DNA of 64,000 bases from Flavobacterium keumense (GTDB lineage: Bacteria > Bacteroidota > Bacteroidia > Flavobacteriales > Flavobacteriaceae), in contig NZ_CP092332.1 of NCBI RefSeq assembly GCF_029866485.1, positions 2,108,001-2,172,000 on the forward strand, written 5' to 3'. The position numbers and the translations under genes were made by a program. Shown here one piece after another: positions 7,181 to 15,672 of the stretch. Every line of letters starts with the position of its first letter. Position 1 is the stretch's first letter. The notes below the pieces were generated by a model. It searched no databases and was not told where the DNA came from. It saw only the letters and a list, made by a program, of their open reading frames with translations.

Positions 7181-8128
7181 ATGAATTACATCAATATACA
7201 AGAAATAGATTCGCTTCAAGAATGGGTAAAAGAAGCGATTGCAATCAAAAAAAATCCGTTGAAAAACAAAGCCTTAGGCAAAAATAAAACCTTAGGAATG
7301 TTGTTTTTCAATCCTAGTTTAAGAACGCGTTTGAGCACACAAAAAGCGGCGTTGAACCTAGGAATGAATGTGATGGTGATGAACTTTACAAATGAAGGTT
7401 GGACACTCGAATTTGAAGATGGAGCAGTGATGAATCAAGGCGCTTCTGAACACATTAAAGAAGCAGCTCAAGTCGTATCACAATATTGCGATATTATTGC
7501 TATCAGAGCTTTTGCGGGATTGACTGACAAGGAAAAAGACAATGCCGAAACCGTAATTTCAGGATTTTTAAAATATGCTACAGTGCCTATTGTAAATATG
7601 GAAAGTGCTACGGGACATCCCTTACAGTCTTTGGCAGATGCCATCACCATGGAAGAATACAAAACGGCTCACCGTCCAAAAGTAGTTTTATCTTGGGCGC
7701 CACATCCAAAAGCATTACCACAAGCCGTAGCCAATTCGTTTGTACAAATGATGCAATTGCAAGACGCTGATTTTGTGATTACGCATCCTGAAGGGTATGA
7801 ATTGAATCCAGAAATCACTAAAGATTCAAAAATTGAATACGACCAAAACAAAGCCTTTGAAAATGCCGATTTCATTTACACCAAAAACTGGAGTAATTAC
7901 AAAGAATACGGAAAAGTAACTAACTCAGACCCAAACTGGACCGTTACTGCTGAGAAAATGAAATTGACTAATAATGCGAAATTCATGCACTGTTTGCCAG
8001 TAAGACGTAATGTAATCGTGGCAGACGAAGTGATTAATAGCGAAAATTCAATTGTGATTGAACAAGCCAATAACCGAACGTACGCAGCGCAATTGGTTTT
8101 GCAAAAAATATTGGAAGATGGAAAATAA
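7181..8128 (+). CDS. argF': N-acylornithine carbamoyltransferase (SOTCase/AOTCase type)
   Basis: It transfers the carbamoyl group to the delta-amine of an N-acylornithine, giving N-acylcitrulline. The 315-residue sequence closely follows the Bacteroides fragilis ArgF' as I remember it: NPSLRTRLSTQKAALNLGMN binds carbamoyl phosphate (44-63), HPLQSLAD follows, and HCLPVRRN is near the C-terminus. In B. fragilis Pro90 sets succinyl preference, and in Xanthomonas the matching Glu92 sets acetyl preference. Here the aligned position, just before EH, is Ser89, so the substrate cannot be assigned from that residue. The last 11 bases overlap argB. This is not an ordinary anabolic ornithine carbamoyltransferase. 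Confidence 0.93.
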   Translation: MNYINIQEIDSLQEWVKEAIAIKKNPLKNKALGKNKTLGMLFFNPSLRTRLSTQKAALNLGMNVMVMNFTNEGWTLEFEDGAVMNQGASEHIKEAAQVVSQYCDIIAIRAFAGLTDKEKDNAETVISGFLKYATVPIVNMESATGHPLQSLADAITMEEYKTAHRPKVVLSWAPHPKALPQAVANSFVQMMQLQDADFVITHPEGYELNPEITKDSKIEYDQNKAFENADFIYTKNWSNYKEYGKVTNSDPNWTVTAEKMKLTNNAKFMHCLPVRRNVIVADEVINSENSIVIEQANNRTYAAQLVLQKILEDGK

Positions 8129-8903
8129 AAAATCAGTATCCATTATAAAAATCGGTGGGAATATCATTGATAATGCTACGGAATTAGCTTCGTTTTTAGC
8201 TGATTTTGCTGCTTTGGAAGGCAATACTATTCTGGTTCATGGCGGTGGAAAATCAGCTACTAAATTAGCCCAAAGCATGGGATTAGTCCCTCAAATGATT
8301 GAAGGACGTAGAATTACCGATACCCCTATGCTTGAAGTGGTGGTGGGTGTTTATGCCGGCAAAATCAACAAAGAAGTGGTAGCCCAATTACAAGCCAACG
8401 GTACCAATGCCATGGGGCTTTCGGGTGCGGATGGTAATTTAATTCTGTCAGATAAGCGAAATCATCCTACAATCGATTATGGTTTTGTTGGCGATGTAAA
8501 AAAAGTCAATACAACATTGTTAGCTAGCCTACTTGAAACAGGAATAACCCCTGTTTTTTGCGCCATCACTCACGATGGGAAAGGCCAATTATTAAATACC
8601 AATGCCGATACGATTGCGAGCGAATTAGCGATTGCCCTATCTGGTCAATTTGATGTAACCCTTACCTATTGCTTTGAAAAACCAGGTGTTTTGTTTGATG
8701 CAGAAGATGATACTTCGGTGATTGAACAAATCAATCCGGATTTGTATGCCAAATTAAAAGCAGAGCAAGCGATTCATTCCGGAATGATTCCTAAATTAGA
8801 CAATTGTTTCAACAGCCTATCCAAAGGTGTAAAACAAATCAGAATTGGACACCACCGAATGTTACAAAACAAAACGGCGACTTATACGACAATTACTTTA
8901 TGA
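8118..8903 (+). CDS. argB: N-acylglutamate kinase
   Basis: ArgB phosphorylates N-acylglutamate, the second step of the pathway. I start it at ATG 8118 (MENKKSVSIIKIGGN) because the amino-acid-kinase motif KIGGN then falls at residues 11-15, as expected. A longer in-frame start at 8058 would only add residues translated from the end of argF'. HGGGKSATKLA (41-51) is the second glycine-rich loop. The protein has 261 residues, overlaps argF' by 11 bases, and shares ATGA with argE, so the three are translationally coupled. It lacks the N-terminal helix typical of arginine-inhibited hexameric kinases, so strong arginine feedback is not expected (inference). Confidence 0.93.
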   Translation: MENKKSVSIIKIGGNIIDNATELASFLADFAALEGNTILVHGGGKSATKLAQSMGLVPQMIEGRRITDTPMLEVVVGVYAGKINKEVVAQLQANGTNAMGLSGADGNLILSDKRNHPTIDYGFVGDVKKVNTTLLASLLETGITPVFCAITHDGKGQLLNTNADTIASELAIALSGQFDVTLTYCFEKPGVLFDAEDDTSVIEQINPDLYAKLKAEQAIHSGMIPKLDNCFNSLSKGVKQIRIGHHRMLQNKTATYTTITL

Positions 8904-9970
8904 AGACTATAGAAATACTTACACAAGAAGCTATTGCCTTATTAAAAGCGCTAATTGAAACCCCTTCCTTTTCAAGTGAAGAGGATAAAACAGCACAATT
9001 AATTGAGAATTGGTTTACCCAAAACGGAATTCCTTTTCAGAGAGAGAATAACAATATTTGGGCTTTCAATCAACATTTTGACGAAAGTAAACCAACACTT
9101 TTATTGAATTCGCATCACGATACTGTAAAACCGAACCAAGGCTATACCAATGACCCTTTTGAAGCCATTGTTAAAGACGGTAAATTATTCGGATTAGGAA
9201 GTAATGATGCAGGGGGATGTTTGGTTTCGCTTTTAGCCACTTTTGTTCATTTTTATGCGCAAGAAAATTTACCTTACAATATGGTTATCGTGGCTTCCGC
9301 AGAAGAAGAAAGTAGCGGAAAAAATGGTCTAAATAGCGTATTAAAGCACTTACCAGATCTGGATTGTGCGATTGTGGGCGAGCCTACATTAATGCAATTA
9401 GCTATAGCCGAAAAAGGCTTGTTAGTGTTAGATGTTGTTGTCAAAGGAACTGCCAGTCATGCGGCACATCAAAATGAAGACAATCCTATTTACAATGCAA
9501 TGCCAGTGATTGATTGGTTCAAAACCTATCAATTTGAAAAGATATCTGATGTTTTAGGTCCTGTAAAAATGACTGTAACTCAAGTAAGTGCTGGAAAACA
9601 ACACAATGTAGTTCCTGCTGAATGTCATTTGGTTGTGGATATCCGCGTGAATGATTGTTATAGTAATGCCGAAATTTTGGCTACTGTAAAAAATCATGTC
9701 AACGCAGAAGTAAATCCTCGTTCAATGCATCTAAACGCTTCATCTATTCCGTTAGAACACGGTTTGGTTCAAGCTGGAATCGCTTTAGGTAGAACTACTT
9801 ATGGTTCACCAACCCTTTCTGATCAGTCGGTATTGAGTTGCCAATCCTTGAAATTAGGGCCTGGAGAAACGCTTCGCTCCCACTCGGCTGACGAATTTAT
9901 ATTTATTAACGAAATAGAAGAAGGAATTCAGTTGTACATCAAAATACTAACTGATTTTTTCAAACAATAA
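8900..9970 (+). CDS. argE: N-acylcitrulline/acylornithine deacylase (M20 family)
   Basis: A 356-residue di-zinc M20 hydrolase that removes the acyl group. Because the cluster has an acylornithine carbamoyltransferase, the likely substrate is N-acylcitrulline, with citrulline going on to ArgG. Metal-site residues are visible: SHHDTVKPN (H72/H73, D74), GSNDAGG (D103), AEEESSGKNG (catalytic E136 and ligand E137) and GEPT (E161). The start at 8900 gives MKTIEILTQEAI and forms an ATGA overlap with argB; an upstream in-frame ATG at 8804 would be internal to argB. A general peptidase role is possible for M20 proteins, but the position makes ArgE the best reading. Confidence 0.88.
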   Translation: MKTIEILTQEAIALLKALIETPSFSSEEDKTAQLIENWFTQNGIPFQRENNNIWAFNQHFDESKPTLLLNSHHDTVKPNQGYTNDPFEAIVKDGKLFGLGSNDAGGCLVSLLATFVHFYAQENLPYNMVIVASAEEESSGKNGLNSVLKHLPDLDCAIVGEPTLMQLAIAEKGLLVLDVVVKGTASHAAHQNEDNPIYNAMPVIDWFKTYQFEKISDVLGPVKMTVTQVSAGKQHNVVPAECHLVVDIRVNDCYSNAEILATVKNHVNAEVNPRSMHLNASSIPLEHGLVQAGIALGRTTYGSPTLSDQSVLSCQSLKLGPGETLRSHSADEFIFINEIEEGIQLYIKILTDFFKQ

Positions 9971-9980
9971 AATTAGAATT

Positions 9981-11261
9981 ATGAAACTTTGGGAAAAAGG
10001 AATTGCCACTGATAAGCAAATCGAACATTTCACTGTTGGAAACGACAGAGAATTAGACTTAGTTTTGGCTAAATACGATGCATTGGGTTCTATTGCTCAT
10101 GCCAAAATGTTAGGTCAAATTGGTTTGTTGACTGAAGTAGAAACCTCTTCATTGGTTATCGCTTTGGAGGAAATTATTAAAGAGGTCGAAGCCGGTAATT
10201 TTGAAATCGAAGATAGTTTTGAAGACGTTCATTCCAAAATCGAATACCTATTGACTGTCAAGTTAGGCGATGCTGGAAAAAAAATACACACAGCGCGTTC
10301 TCGTAACGACCAAGTTTTAGTAGATGTACATTTATACTTAAAAGATGTTGTCAAAGAGCTCAAAGAACAGGTAAAAGTACTTTTTGATTTATTGATGGAA
10401 TCGGCTGATAAGCACCAAAATGTATTATTACCTGGTTATACACATTTACAAATCGCCATGCCTTCTTCTTTTGGTATGTGGTTTTCAGCCTATGCAGAAA
10501 GCTTGATTGATGATATTACAATGTTGAATGCCGCACTAAAAGTGGTAGATCAAAACCCATTGGGTTCTGCTGCGGGTTACGGAAGTTCCTTCCCAATTAA
10601 CAGAACGTTTACCACCCAAGAGCTACAATTTGAAACTTTAAAATTCAATGCCGTAGCTGCTCAAATGAGTCGCGGAAAAGCAGAAAAAACAGTCGCTTTT
10701 GCTATGAGTAGCGTGGCAGCAACTTTGGCAAAATTTTCTATGGATGTGTGTTTGTACATGAGCCAGAATTTTGATTTCATCAGCTTGCCGTCTCATCTTA
10801 CAACAGGTTCTAGTATTATGCCTCATAAGAAAAATCCTGATGTATTTGAATTGATTCGTGGAAAATGCAACAAAATCCAAGCGCTACCTTATGAAATCAC
10901 TTTGATTACGAACAATTTACCAAGTGGTTATCATAGAGATTTACAATTATTGAAAGAAGGATTGTTTCCGGCAATTCAAAATTTAAAAGCTTGTTTGGAC
11001 ATTGCTATTTTTGCTATCAAAGATATTACGGTAAAAGAACATATTTTAGACGATAAAAAATACGACTATCTTTTTACAGTTGATTCACTAAATGAAATGG
11101 TAGTTGCTGGAATTCCGTTTAGAGATGCCTACAAGGCAGTTGCTGAACAACTGGAAAATGGCACATTCCAATCGCCTAAAGCCACTAAACACAGTCACGA
11201 AGGAAGTATCAATAACTTATGTTTAAATGCGATAAAAGACAAAATGAAACGTTCTTTTTAG
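9981..11261 (+). CDS. argH: Argininosuccinate lyase
   Basis: ArgH splits argininosuccinate into arginine and fumarate, the last step. The 426-residue protein is a fumarase/aspartase-superfamily member: HTARSRNDQV (103-112), the catalytic-His region PGYTHLQIAMP (151-161) and the signature GSSIMPHKKNPD (276-287), whose Ser is the catalytic base, are all present. It starts 10 bases after argE and is followed by a strong symmetrical terminator, so it closes the operon. At the C-terminus it is somewhat shorter than E. coli ArgH, which is normal in this phylum. Confidence 0.95.
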   Translation: MKLWEKGIATDKQIEHFTVGNDRELDLVLAKYDALGSIAHAKMLGQIGLLTEVETSSLVIALEEIIKEVEAGNFEIEDSFEDVHSKIEYLLTVKLGDAGKKIHTARSRNDQVLVDVHLYLKDVVKELKEQVKVLFDLLMESADKHQNVLLPGYTHLQIAMPSSFGMWFSAYAESLIDDITMLNAALKVVDQNPLGSAAGYGSSFPINRTFTTQELQFETLKFNAVAAQMSRGKAEKTVAFAMSSVAATLAKFSMDVCLYMSQNFDFISLPSHLTTGSSIMPHKKNPDVFELIRGKCNKIQALPYEITLITNNLPSGYHRDLQLLKEGLFPAIQNLKACLDIAIFAIKDITVKEHILDDKKYDYLFTVDSLNEMVVAGIPFRDAYKAVAEQLENGTFQSPKATKHSHEGSINNLCLNAIKDKMKRSF

Positions 11262-11276
11262 TATAACCTAAGTAAT

Positions 11277-11307
11277 AAAAAAGGGAGCAGTACTGCTCCC
11301 TTTTTTT
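11277..11307. terminator. Bidirectional terminator between argH and the coiled-coil gene
   Basis: The perfect palindrome GGGAGCAGTACTGCTCCC (11283-11300) is flanked by A-runs on the left and seven T on the right, so it can stop transcription from both sides. It closes the arginine cluster and the opposing gene. Confidence 0.92.
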
Positions 11308-11327
11308 GTAAGGCTAAATGAGTCCTA

Positions 11328-12203
11328 CTATCTTAAACTAAAACTAGTTTTAGAAACTAACTCATCTTTATCATAAACATTTACGAAATAAGTTCCTTTT
11401 GCAAAATTTTTACCTGCTAAATCTTCTGATACATCAACAGTCTTATTATCATATTTTACACTAGTTGTAAAACTATATGTCAATGATTTTGGGCCAAAAT
11501 TTTCTGTTTTTTTGTCACCTACTACATTATTTTCGCTATCTATAACTTGAACGTAATACGTTCTCAATCCTGACTTAGCAATTTTATTTTCAGCAATTGT
11601 AAAACTAACTTTCAAAATATCAGCTCTATTGGCTTTTTCTGTTTCAATTTGTCTTCCTGAACTTCTTACTTTATAAGCGGCTCCTTTAGTATTTAAAACG
11701 GTAAGAATAGATCCTTTTTCTACTGTTTTAGATAAATCTGAATTTTGAGCTGTTAAAACCTCATTAGCTTTCTTTGACTCTACTAAAACAACTCTTGTAC
11801 TGTCACGCTGTGTTGTTAAAACAACATTTTGTTTTTTCAAATTGTCGTTCTCGGCTAGTAATACCTTCATATTACTTTGTAAAGATGTTAATTGAGTTTT
11901 GAATTTAGAAACATCTCCTTTGGATTGCTTCAATTCTTCCATCAATGCAACTACCTTGTCTCTTTCTTTGATTAACTCTTCAGACATCGTTGTATTCTCA
12001 GCAATAGCAGCGTCATAAGTCGCTTTCAACTCTTGCAAATCTTTCATTACTGATTCTTTCTCAGTCAATGTTGTCTTCAATTCTGTACGAACAATTTCGG
12101 CATCAGTTGACATTTTAAAAATGTAACCTAAACTTCCCAAAAGCAATAATAGTAATACAACTACGACAGCTTTCAAATTTGAATTGCTTTTTTGATTTTC
12201 CAT
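11328..12203 (-). CDS. Membrane-anchored coiled-coil protein, unknown function
   Basis: The 291-residue protein has a short polar N-terminus, one hydrophobic segment at about 11-29 (VVVVLLLLLLGSLGYIF), and then some 120 residues of Glu/Lys/Leu-rich heptad sequence predicted to form a coiled coil (about 35-155). A compact C-terminal part (about 165-291) is rich in alternating hydrophobic and Thr/Val residues and is probably beta-structured. The topology suggests an inner-membrane anchor with a periplasmic rod and head. It stands alone on the minus strand, with a good promoter at 12238-12267. I do not recognise a named family and give no function. Confidence 0.85.
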   Translation of the reverse strand: MENQKSNSNLKAVVVVLLLLLLGSLGYIFKMSTDAEIVRTELKTTLTEKESVMKDLQELKATYDAAIAENTTMSEELIKERDKVVALMEELKQSKGDVSKFKTQLTSLQSNMKVLLAENDNLKKQNVVLTTQRDSTRVVLVESKKANEVLTAQNSDLSKTVEKGSILTVLNTKGAAYKVRSSGRQIETEKANRADILKVSFTIAENKIAKSGLRTYYVQVIDSENNVVGDKKTENFGPKSLTYSFTTSVKYDNKTVDVSEDLAGKNFAKGTYFVNVYDKDELVSKTSFSLR

Positions 12204-12237
12204 CTTAATTTTTATGTTTATAGTTTAATAGTTTTTA

Positions 12238-12267
12238 CAAAAGTAACAATATATCGAGACGACACAA
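12238..12267 (-). promoter_or_regulatory. Promoter of the coiled-coil protein gene
   Basis: Read on the minus strand, TTG (12265-12267), 19 bases, then TACTTTTG (12238-12245) is an excellent Bacteroidota promoter. On the plus strand, a TATTTTTG at 12289-12296 may serve the divergent arginase-like gene. Confidence 0.7.
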
Positions 12268-12315
12268 GGTATTTTAAGACATTTATAGTATTTTTGATTA
12301 AAAAAAAAAATCGAA

Positions 12316-13395
12316 ATGGATAAACTAATTCCTTTTACAATAACCGACCTTGGTAAAATTACAAATCACAGGAATGGAGAAATCAAATTTGGCGAGAAAA
12401 TGATTACTGTACCTAAAGGAATTGATCCATTACAATTCTTAGCTACTTGTGATGCTCAATTCGTGATTTTTGGGATACCTGAAGACATTGGAATCAGAGC
12501 TAATTATGGTAGACCTGGAGCAGCATCTGCTTGGAATAGTGCCATAAAAAGTATTGCCAACATTCAACACAATCGATTTTGTAAAGGAAATCAAATTGTC
12601 GTTCTAGGCCAACTCAATGTTGCTAGTGAAATGGAAGAAGTAAAACATTTAGATTTCAACGATATTGATGACCGATCTAAATTAAGTCAATTAGTTGAAC
12701 AAATAGATAAAGAGGTTTCTCATATTATTTTCAATATCGTAAAACTCGGAAAAACACCTATTATCATTGGGGGTGGACAAAATAATGCTTACGGAAATAT
12801 TAAGGGAACCGCTTTAGCCAAAGGAAAGCCAATAAACGCAATTAATTTTGATGCCCATTCTGATTTTAGAATTTTAGAAGGCCGCCACAGTGGAAATGCT
12901 TTTTCCTATGCTTATGAAGAGGGGTTTTTAAAAAAATATTTTATTTTTGGATTGCATGAAAATTATACTTCTAAAAGTGTTTTAGATACGTTAAAAAAAA
13001 TCGAAGATCGTGTTCGTTATGTCACTTATGACAGTATCAATATCAGAAAAGAAAAAGAATTTGAACACGAAATGATACAGGCTTTAGATTTTATCAATCA
13101 AGATGCTTTTGGACTAGAAATCGATTTAGGAGCTGTCCCCAATATTGCCAGTAGCACCATGACCCTTACAGGTTTTTCTGTAGAAGAATTAAGACGGTTT
13201 GTTTCTTTCTTTGGTAAATTTCAAAATACAACCTATTTACATCTCTGCGAAGGAGCTCCTGATTTAGGAGAAGAAAAAAACGACCACTTAGTTGGTAAAA
13301 TTATTGGTCATCTAATTACTGATTTTATAAAATCTAGTACTGAAAAAAACGAATCCTCATCCTCAGTGATTACAAAATTAATACATCAAAAATAA
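12316..13395 (+). CDS. Arginase/formimidoylglutamase-fold protein with altered metal site
   Basis: A 359-residue ureohydrolase-fold protein. The central metal motif DAHSDFR is intact (D179, H181, D183). The preceding GGxH motif reads GGGQNN, so the histidine ligand is Gln155, and the later DxD ligand pair reads EIDLGAV, with Asp270 kept but the second Asp replaced by Gly272. In arginases and agmatinases these residues hold two manganese ions, so at least one site should be weakened. It may have lost the usual activity, use another metal arrangement, or act as a binding protein. The gene is monocistronic, divergent from the coiled-coil gene, and only 1 kb from argH, so a link to arginine or histidine breakdown is possible but unproved. 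Confidence 0.8.
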   Translation: MDKLIPFTITDLGKITNHRNGEIKFGEKMITVPKGIDPLQFLATCDAQFVIFGIPEDIGIRANYGRPGAASAWNSAIKSIANIQHNRFCKGNQIVVLGQLNVASEMEEVKHLDFNDIDDRSKLSQLVEQIDKEVSHIIFNIVKLGKTPIIIGGGQNNAYGNIKGTALAKGKPINAINFDAHSDFRILEGRHSGNAFSYAYEEGFLKKYFIFGLHENYTSKSVLDTLKKIEDRVRYVTYDSINIRKEKEFEHEMIQALDFINQDAFGLEIDLGAVPNIASSTMTLTGFSVEELRRFVSFFGKFQNTTYLHLCEGAPDLGEEKNDHLVGKIIGHLITDFIKSSTEKNESSSSVITKLIHQK

Positions 13396-13401
13396 TAACA
13401 C

Positions 13402-13409
13402 TATCTTTG
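13402..13409 (+). promoter_or_regulatory. Promoter -7 box of the helicase gene
   Basis: TATCTTTG matches TAnnTTTG and lies 43 bases before the helicase start codon. No clear TTG is seen at the -33 position. Confidence 0.45.
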
Positions 13410-13452
13410 TCCAATATTGTTGTACTTACTACAGCAAGTTTAAACACAAAAT

Positions 13453-14706
13453 ATGTTATTCGAAGAATTATCACTTTCAAAAAGTATTCAAAAAGCCGTT
13501 TATGAAGAAGGCTATACGCAACCCACTCCTATCCAAGAACAAGCAATTCCATATATTTTAGAAGGCAAAGATGTAATTGGTTGTGCACAAACTGGGACAG
13601 GAAAAACAGCTGCATTTGCGATTCCCATCATTCACCAACTGCATCGAATAGTAGGTTCTTCAAAAAAAAGCAAACAAATTAGAGCTTTAATTGTTACCCC
13701 AACCCGAGAGTTAGCGATACAAATTGGGCAAAATTTTGACACTTATGCCAAATATACGAATCTAACTCAAACCACTATTTTTGGTGGTGTATCTCAAATT
13801 CCACAAGTTGATGTACTAAAAAAAGGAATTGATGTAGTAATAAGTACTCCTGGACGTTTACTCGATTTACATAAACAAGGATTTATCAATTTCGATTATC
13901 TACATACACTAGTCCTAGATGAAGCTGATCAAATGCTCGACATGGGATTCATTAATGATGTAAAAAAAATTGTAAAATTAACCCCAAACAACAGACAAAC
14001 ATTGTTGTTTTCGGCCACTATGCCAATGGCTATTAGAGAATTAGCCGAACTATTTTTAAAAAATCCTGCCAGAGTAGAAGTCGCACCTATTTCTTCTACT
14101 GCAGAGAAAGTCAAACAACGTATTTACTTTGTTGAAAAAAGTGAAAAAAGAAACTTACTGTATCACTTAATCCGAAATGAAAAGCTATCTGATGTATTAG
14201 TTTTTACAAGAACTAAACACGGAGCAGACAATGTTGTAAAATCTTTACGAAAAAAAGGCATCGCTGCTGAAGCTATCCATGGAGATAAATCTCAAAGTGC
14301 AAGACAACGTGTATTGGAATCTTTTAAAAATAAAGAAGTAAATATTCTTGTTGCTACAGACATTGCTGCCCGTGGAATTGACATTGATCAACTCCCCTTA
14401 GTAATTAATTTCGATTTACCAAATATTCCAGAAACATACGTTCACCGAATTGGAAGAACGGGTCGTGCTGGACATGAAGGAATTGCACTTTCTTTTTGTA
14501 GCAAAGATGAGCATCCCTATTGGAAAGATATCCAAAGATTAATTAGAGTTGATGTAAAAACTATTACTGAGCATCCCTATCCTTGGCACACTGACAGACC
14601 TGATGGAAGTATAGAAACAATAACTCCATCTACTAAGCGCAGTGGAAAAAATCAAAAATCAAGAAAATCTAACACTTCTAAAAAAAATAAAAAACGCTGG
14701 TATTAA
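13453..14706 (+). CDS. DEAD-box ATP-dependent RNA helicase, RhlE-like
   Basis: A superfamily-2 RNA helicase of 417 residues. Motifs in order: Q-motif region YTQPTPIQEQAIP (21-33), Walker A AQTGTGKT (45-52), PTRELA (83-88), TPGR (132-135), DEAD (156-159), SAT (187-189), and HRIGRTGRAG in the C-terminal RecA domain. The tail is basic (KRSGKNQKSRKSNTSKKNKK), which commonly helps RNA binding. Such proteins remodel rRNA precursors and mRNA, often in the cold; a specific role cannot be assigned. The helicase is transcribed alone and precedes the heat-shock gene. Confidence 0.92.
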   Translation: MLFEELSLSKSIQKAVYEEGYTQPTPIQEQAIPYILEGKDVIGCAQTGTGKTAAFAIPIIHQLHRIVGSSKKSKQIRALIVTPTRELAIQIGQNFDTYAKYTNLTQTTIFGGVSQIPQVDVLKKGIDVVISTPGRLLDLHKQGFINFDYLHTLVLDEADQMLDMGFINDVKKIVKLTPNNRQTLLFSATMPMAIRELAELFLKNPARVEVAPISSTAEKVKQRIYFVEKSEKRNLLYHLIRNEKLSDVLVFTRTKHGADNVVKSLRKKGIAAEAIHGDKSQSARQRVLESFKNKEVNILVATDIAARGIDIDQLPLVINFDLPNIPETYVHRIGRTGRAGHEGIALSFCSKDEHPYWKDIQRLIRVDVKTITEHPYPWHTDRPDGSIETITPSTKRSGKNQKSRKSNTSKKNKKRWY

Positions 14707-14845
14707 TTTATCAGTGTTTTCTTGACCTTACTTTTTGTCGGTAATAATTTAATTTACAACGTTTTATATGTTAAATTAAATCTTGTTAACTAATATCTTA
14801 TTTAAGTTTGCTACTCTTAATCACAAACATTTAAATTGTAATAGT

Positions 14846-15304
14846 ATGGAAACTTTAGTAAAACGAAACAGCTTATTGCCGTTACTCCCAACAAGTAATT
14901 TTATCGATGATTTATTTTCAAGAGATATCTTCGATTGGACAGACAGAAACTTCTCTTCTATTGGTAGCAATTTACCTTCTGTAAATTTAAAAGAAACAGA
15001 TACTAAATTACAAGTAGAATTAGCGGCGCCAGGTATGAAAAAGGAGGATTTTAAAGTAGAAATTGATAATAACACGCTACTTATTTCATCTGAGAAAGAA
15101 GAAGAAAAAGAAGAATCTAGAAAAAAAGACAATTACCTCCGAAAAGAATTTAATTATCAATCTTTTTTCAGGTCATTTACTTTACCTGAATATATTGACG
15201 AGAATAAAATTCAAGCCAATTACAAAGACGGTATTCTTCATGTAGAAATTGCCAAAAAAGAAGGTAGTAAAAAGAAAAGTAGTAAAACAATTGCTATTGA
15301 GTAA
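14846..15304 (+). CDS. Hsp20-family small heat-shock protein
   Basis: A 152-residue alpha-crystallin-domain chaperone (domain about 40-145). The LPSVNLKETDTKLQVELAAPGM segment opens the domain, and ANYKDGILHVEIAKKE carries the conserved G-x-L motif near its end. The N-terminal METLVKRNSLLPLLP segment is typical of Bacteroidota Hsp20. I start at ATG 14846; an upstream in-frame ATG at 14783 would add 21 residues with no family similarity. The protein is expected to hold unfolding proteins without ATP. It is followed by two hairpins. Confidence 0.93.
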   Translation: METLVKRNSLLPLLPTSNFIDDLFSRDIFDWTDRNFSSIGSNLPSVNLKETDTKLQVELAAPGMKKEDFKVEIDNNTLLISSEKEEEKEESRKKDNYLRKEFNYQSFFRSFTLPEYIDENKIQANYKDGILHVEIAKKEGSKKKSSKTIAIE

Positions 15305-15344
15305 AAAATTGTAAGCAAGAATTTACTAAGTTCTTACTTGCAAA

Positions 15345-15388
15345 GAATCGTTGCGTCTTTTGCCTAAAGGCGTAACGATTCGATTTAT
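15345..15388 (+). terminator. Hairpin terminator after hsp20
   Basis: GAATCGTTGCG (15345-15355) pairs with CGTAACGATTC (15371-15381), with one G-U pair, enclosing a small CCTAAAGG fold. The following sequence is T-rich but interrupted (GATTTATTTAT). A weaker GCAAG/CTTGC stem precedes it at 15313-15341. Confidence 0.7.
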
Positions 15389-15412
15389 TTATAATTTAAA
15401 AAACTGCCTACC

Positions 15413-15604
15413 ATGAACACTGCAAAATACATTATTAAAAAAACCAAATTAATGAATCTTACAAAAAAGCAACTGATTGAAAAAAAGCAATATGAAAAAT
15501 CTGTGATTAAATTAAAGAAAAATAGCGCCTCAGCTCATTTAGATGATACTTATTTTTTATTAGCGCAAATGTATTCACAAGAAAACGACCCTCTTTTTAT
15601 ATAA
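15413..15604 (+). CDS. Small basic protein, unknown
   Basis: A 63-residue frame with ATG at 15413, beginning MNTAKYIIKKTKLMNLTKKQ. It is Lys-rich in the first half and more acidic toward the end (SAHLDDTYFLLAQMYSQENDP). The second part faintly resembles a single TPR-like helix pair, but it is too short to assign. It is framed by two independent terminators and preceded by an A/T-rich start region, which suggests a real small transcript. An internal ATG could start a 50-residue form. No family is recognised. Confidence 0.5.
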   Translation: MNTAKYIIKKTKLMNLTKKQLIEKKQYEKSVIKLKKNSASAHLDDTYFLLAQMYSQENDPLFI

Positions 15605-15614
15605 TTTAGAATAT

Positions 15615-15645
15615 AAAAAACAGAAGCTTTTGGACTTCTGTTTTT
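15615..15645. terminator. Bidirectional terminator
   Basis: CAGAAG (15621-15626) pairs with CTTCTG (15635-15640), extended by flanking A and T runs on either side. It can serve both the small gene and the convergent symporter gene. Confidence 0.8.
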
Positions 15646-15672
15646 AATTCTATTTTTAGTTATAGGGTTGTA

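Noticed and set aside
8058..8117. Longer argB start at 8058
   Set aside because: It would be translated from the end of argF' in another register; the kinase motif is correctly placed with the start at 8118.
12316..13395. Ordinary arginase or agmatinase call
   Set aside because: Two of the six metal ligands are replaced, so I keep only the fold-level name.
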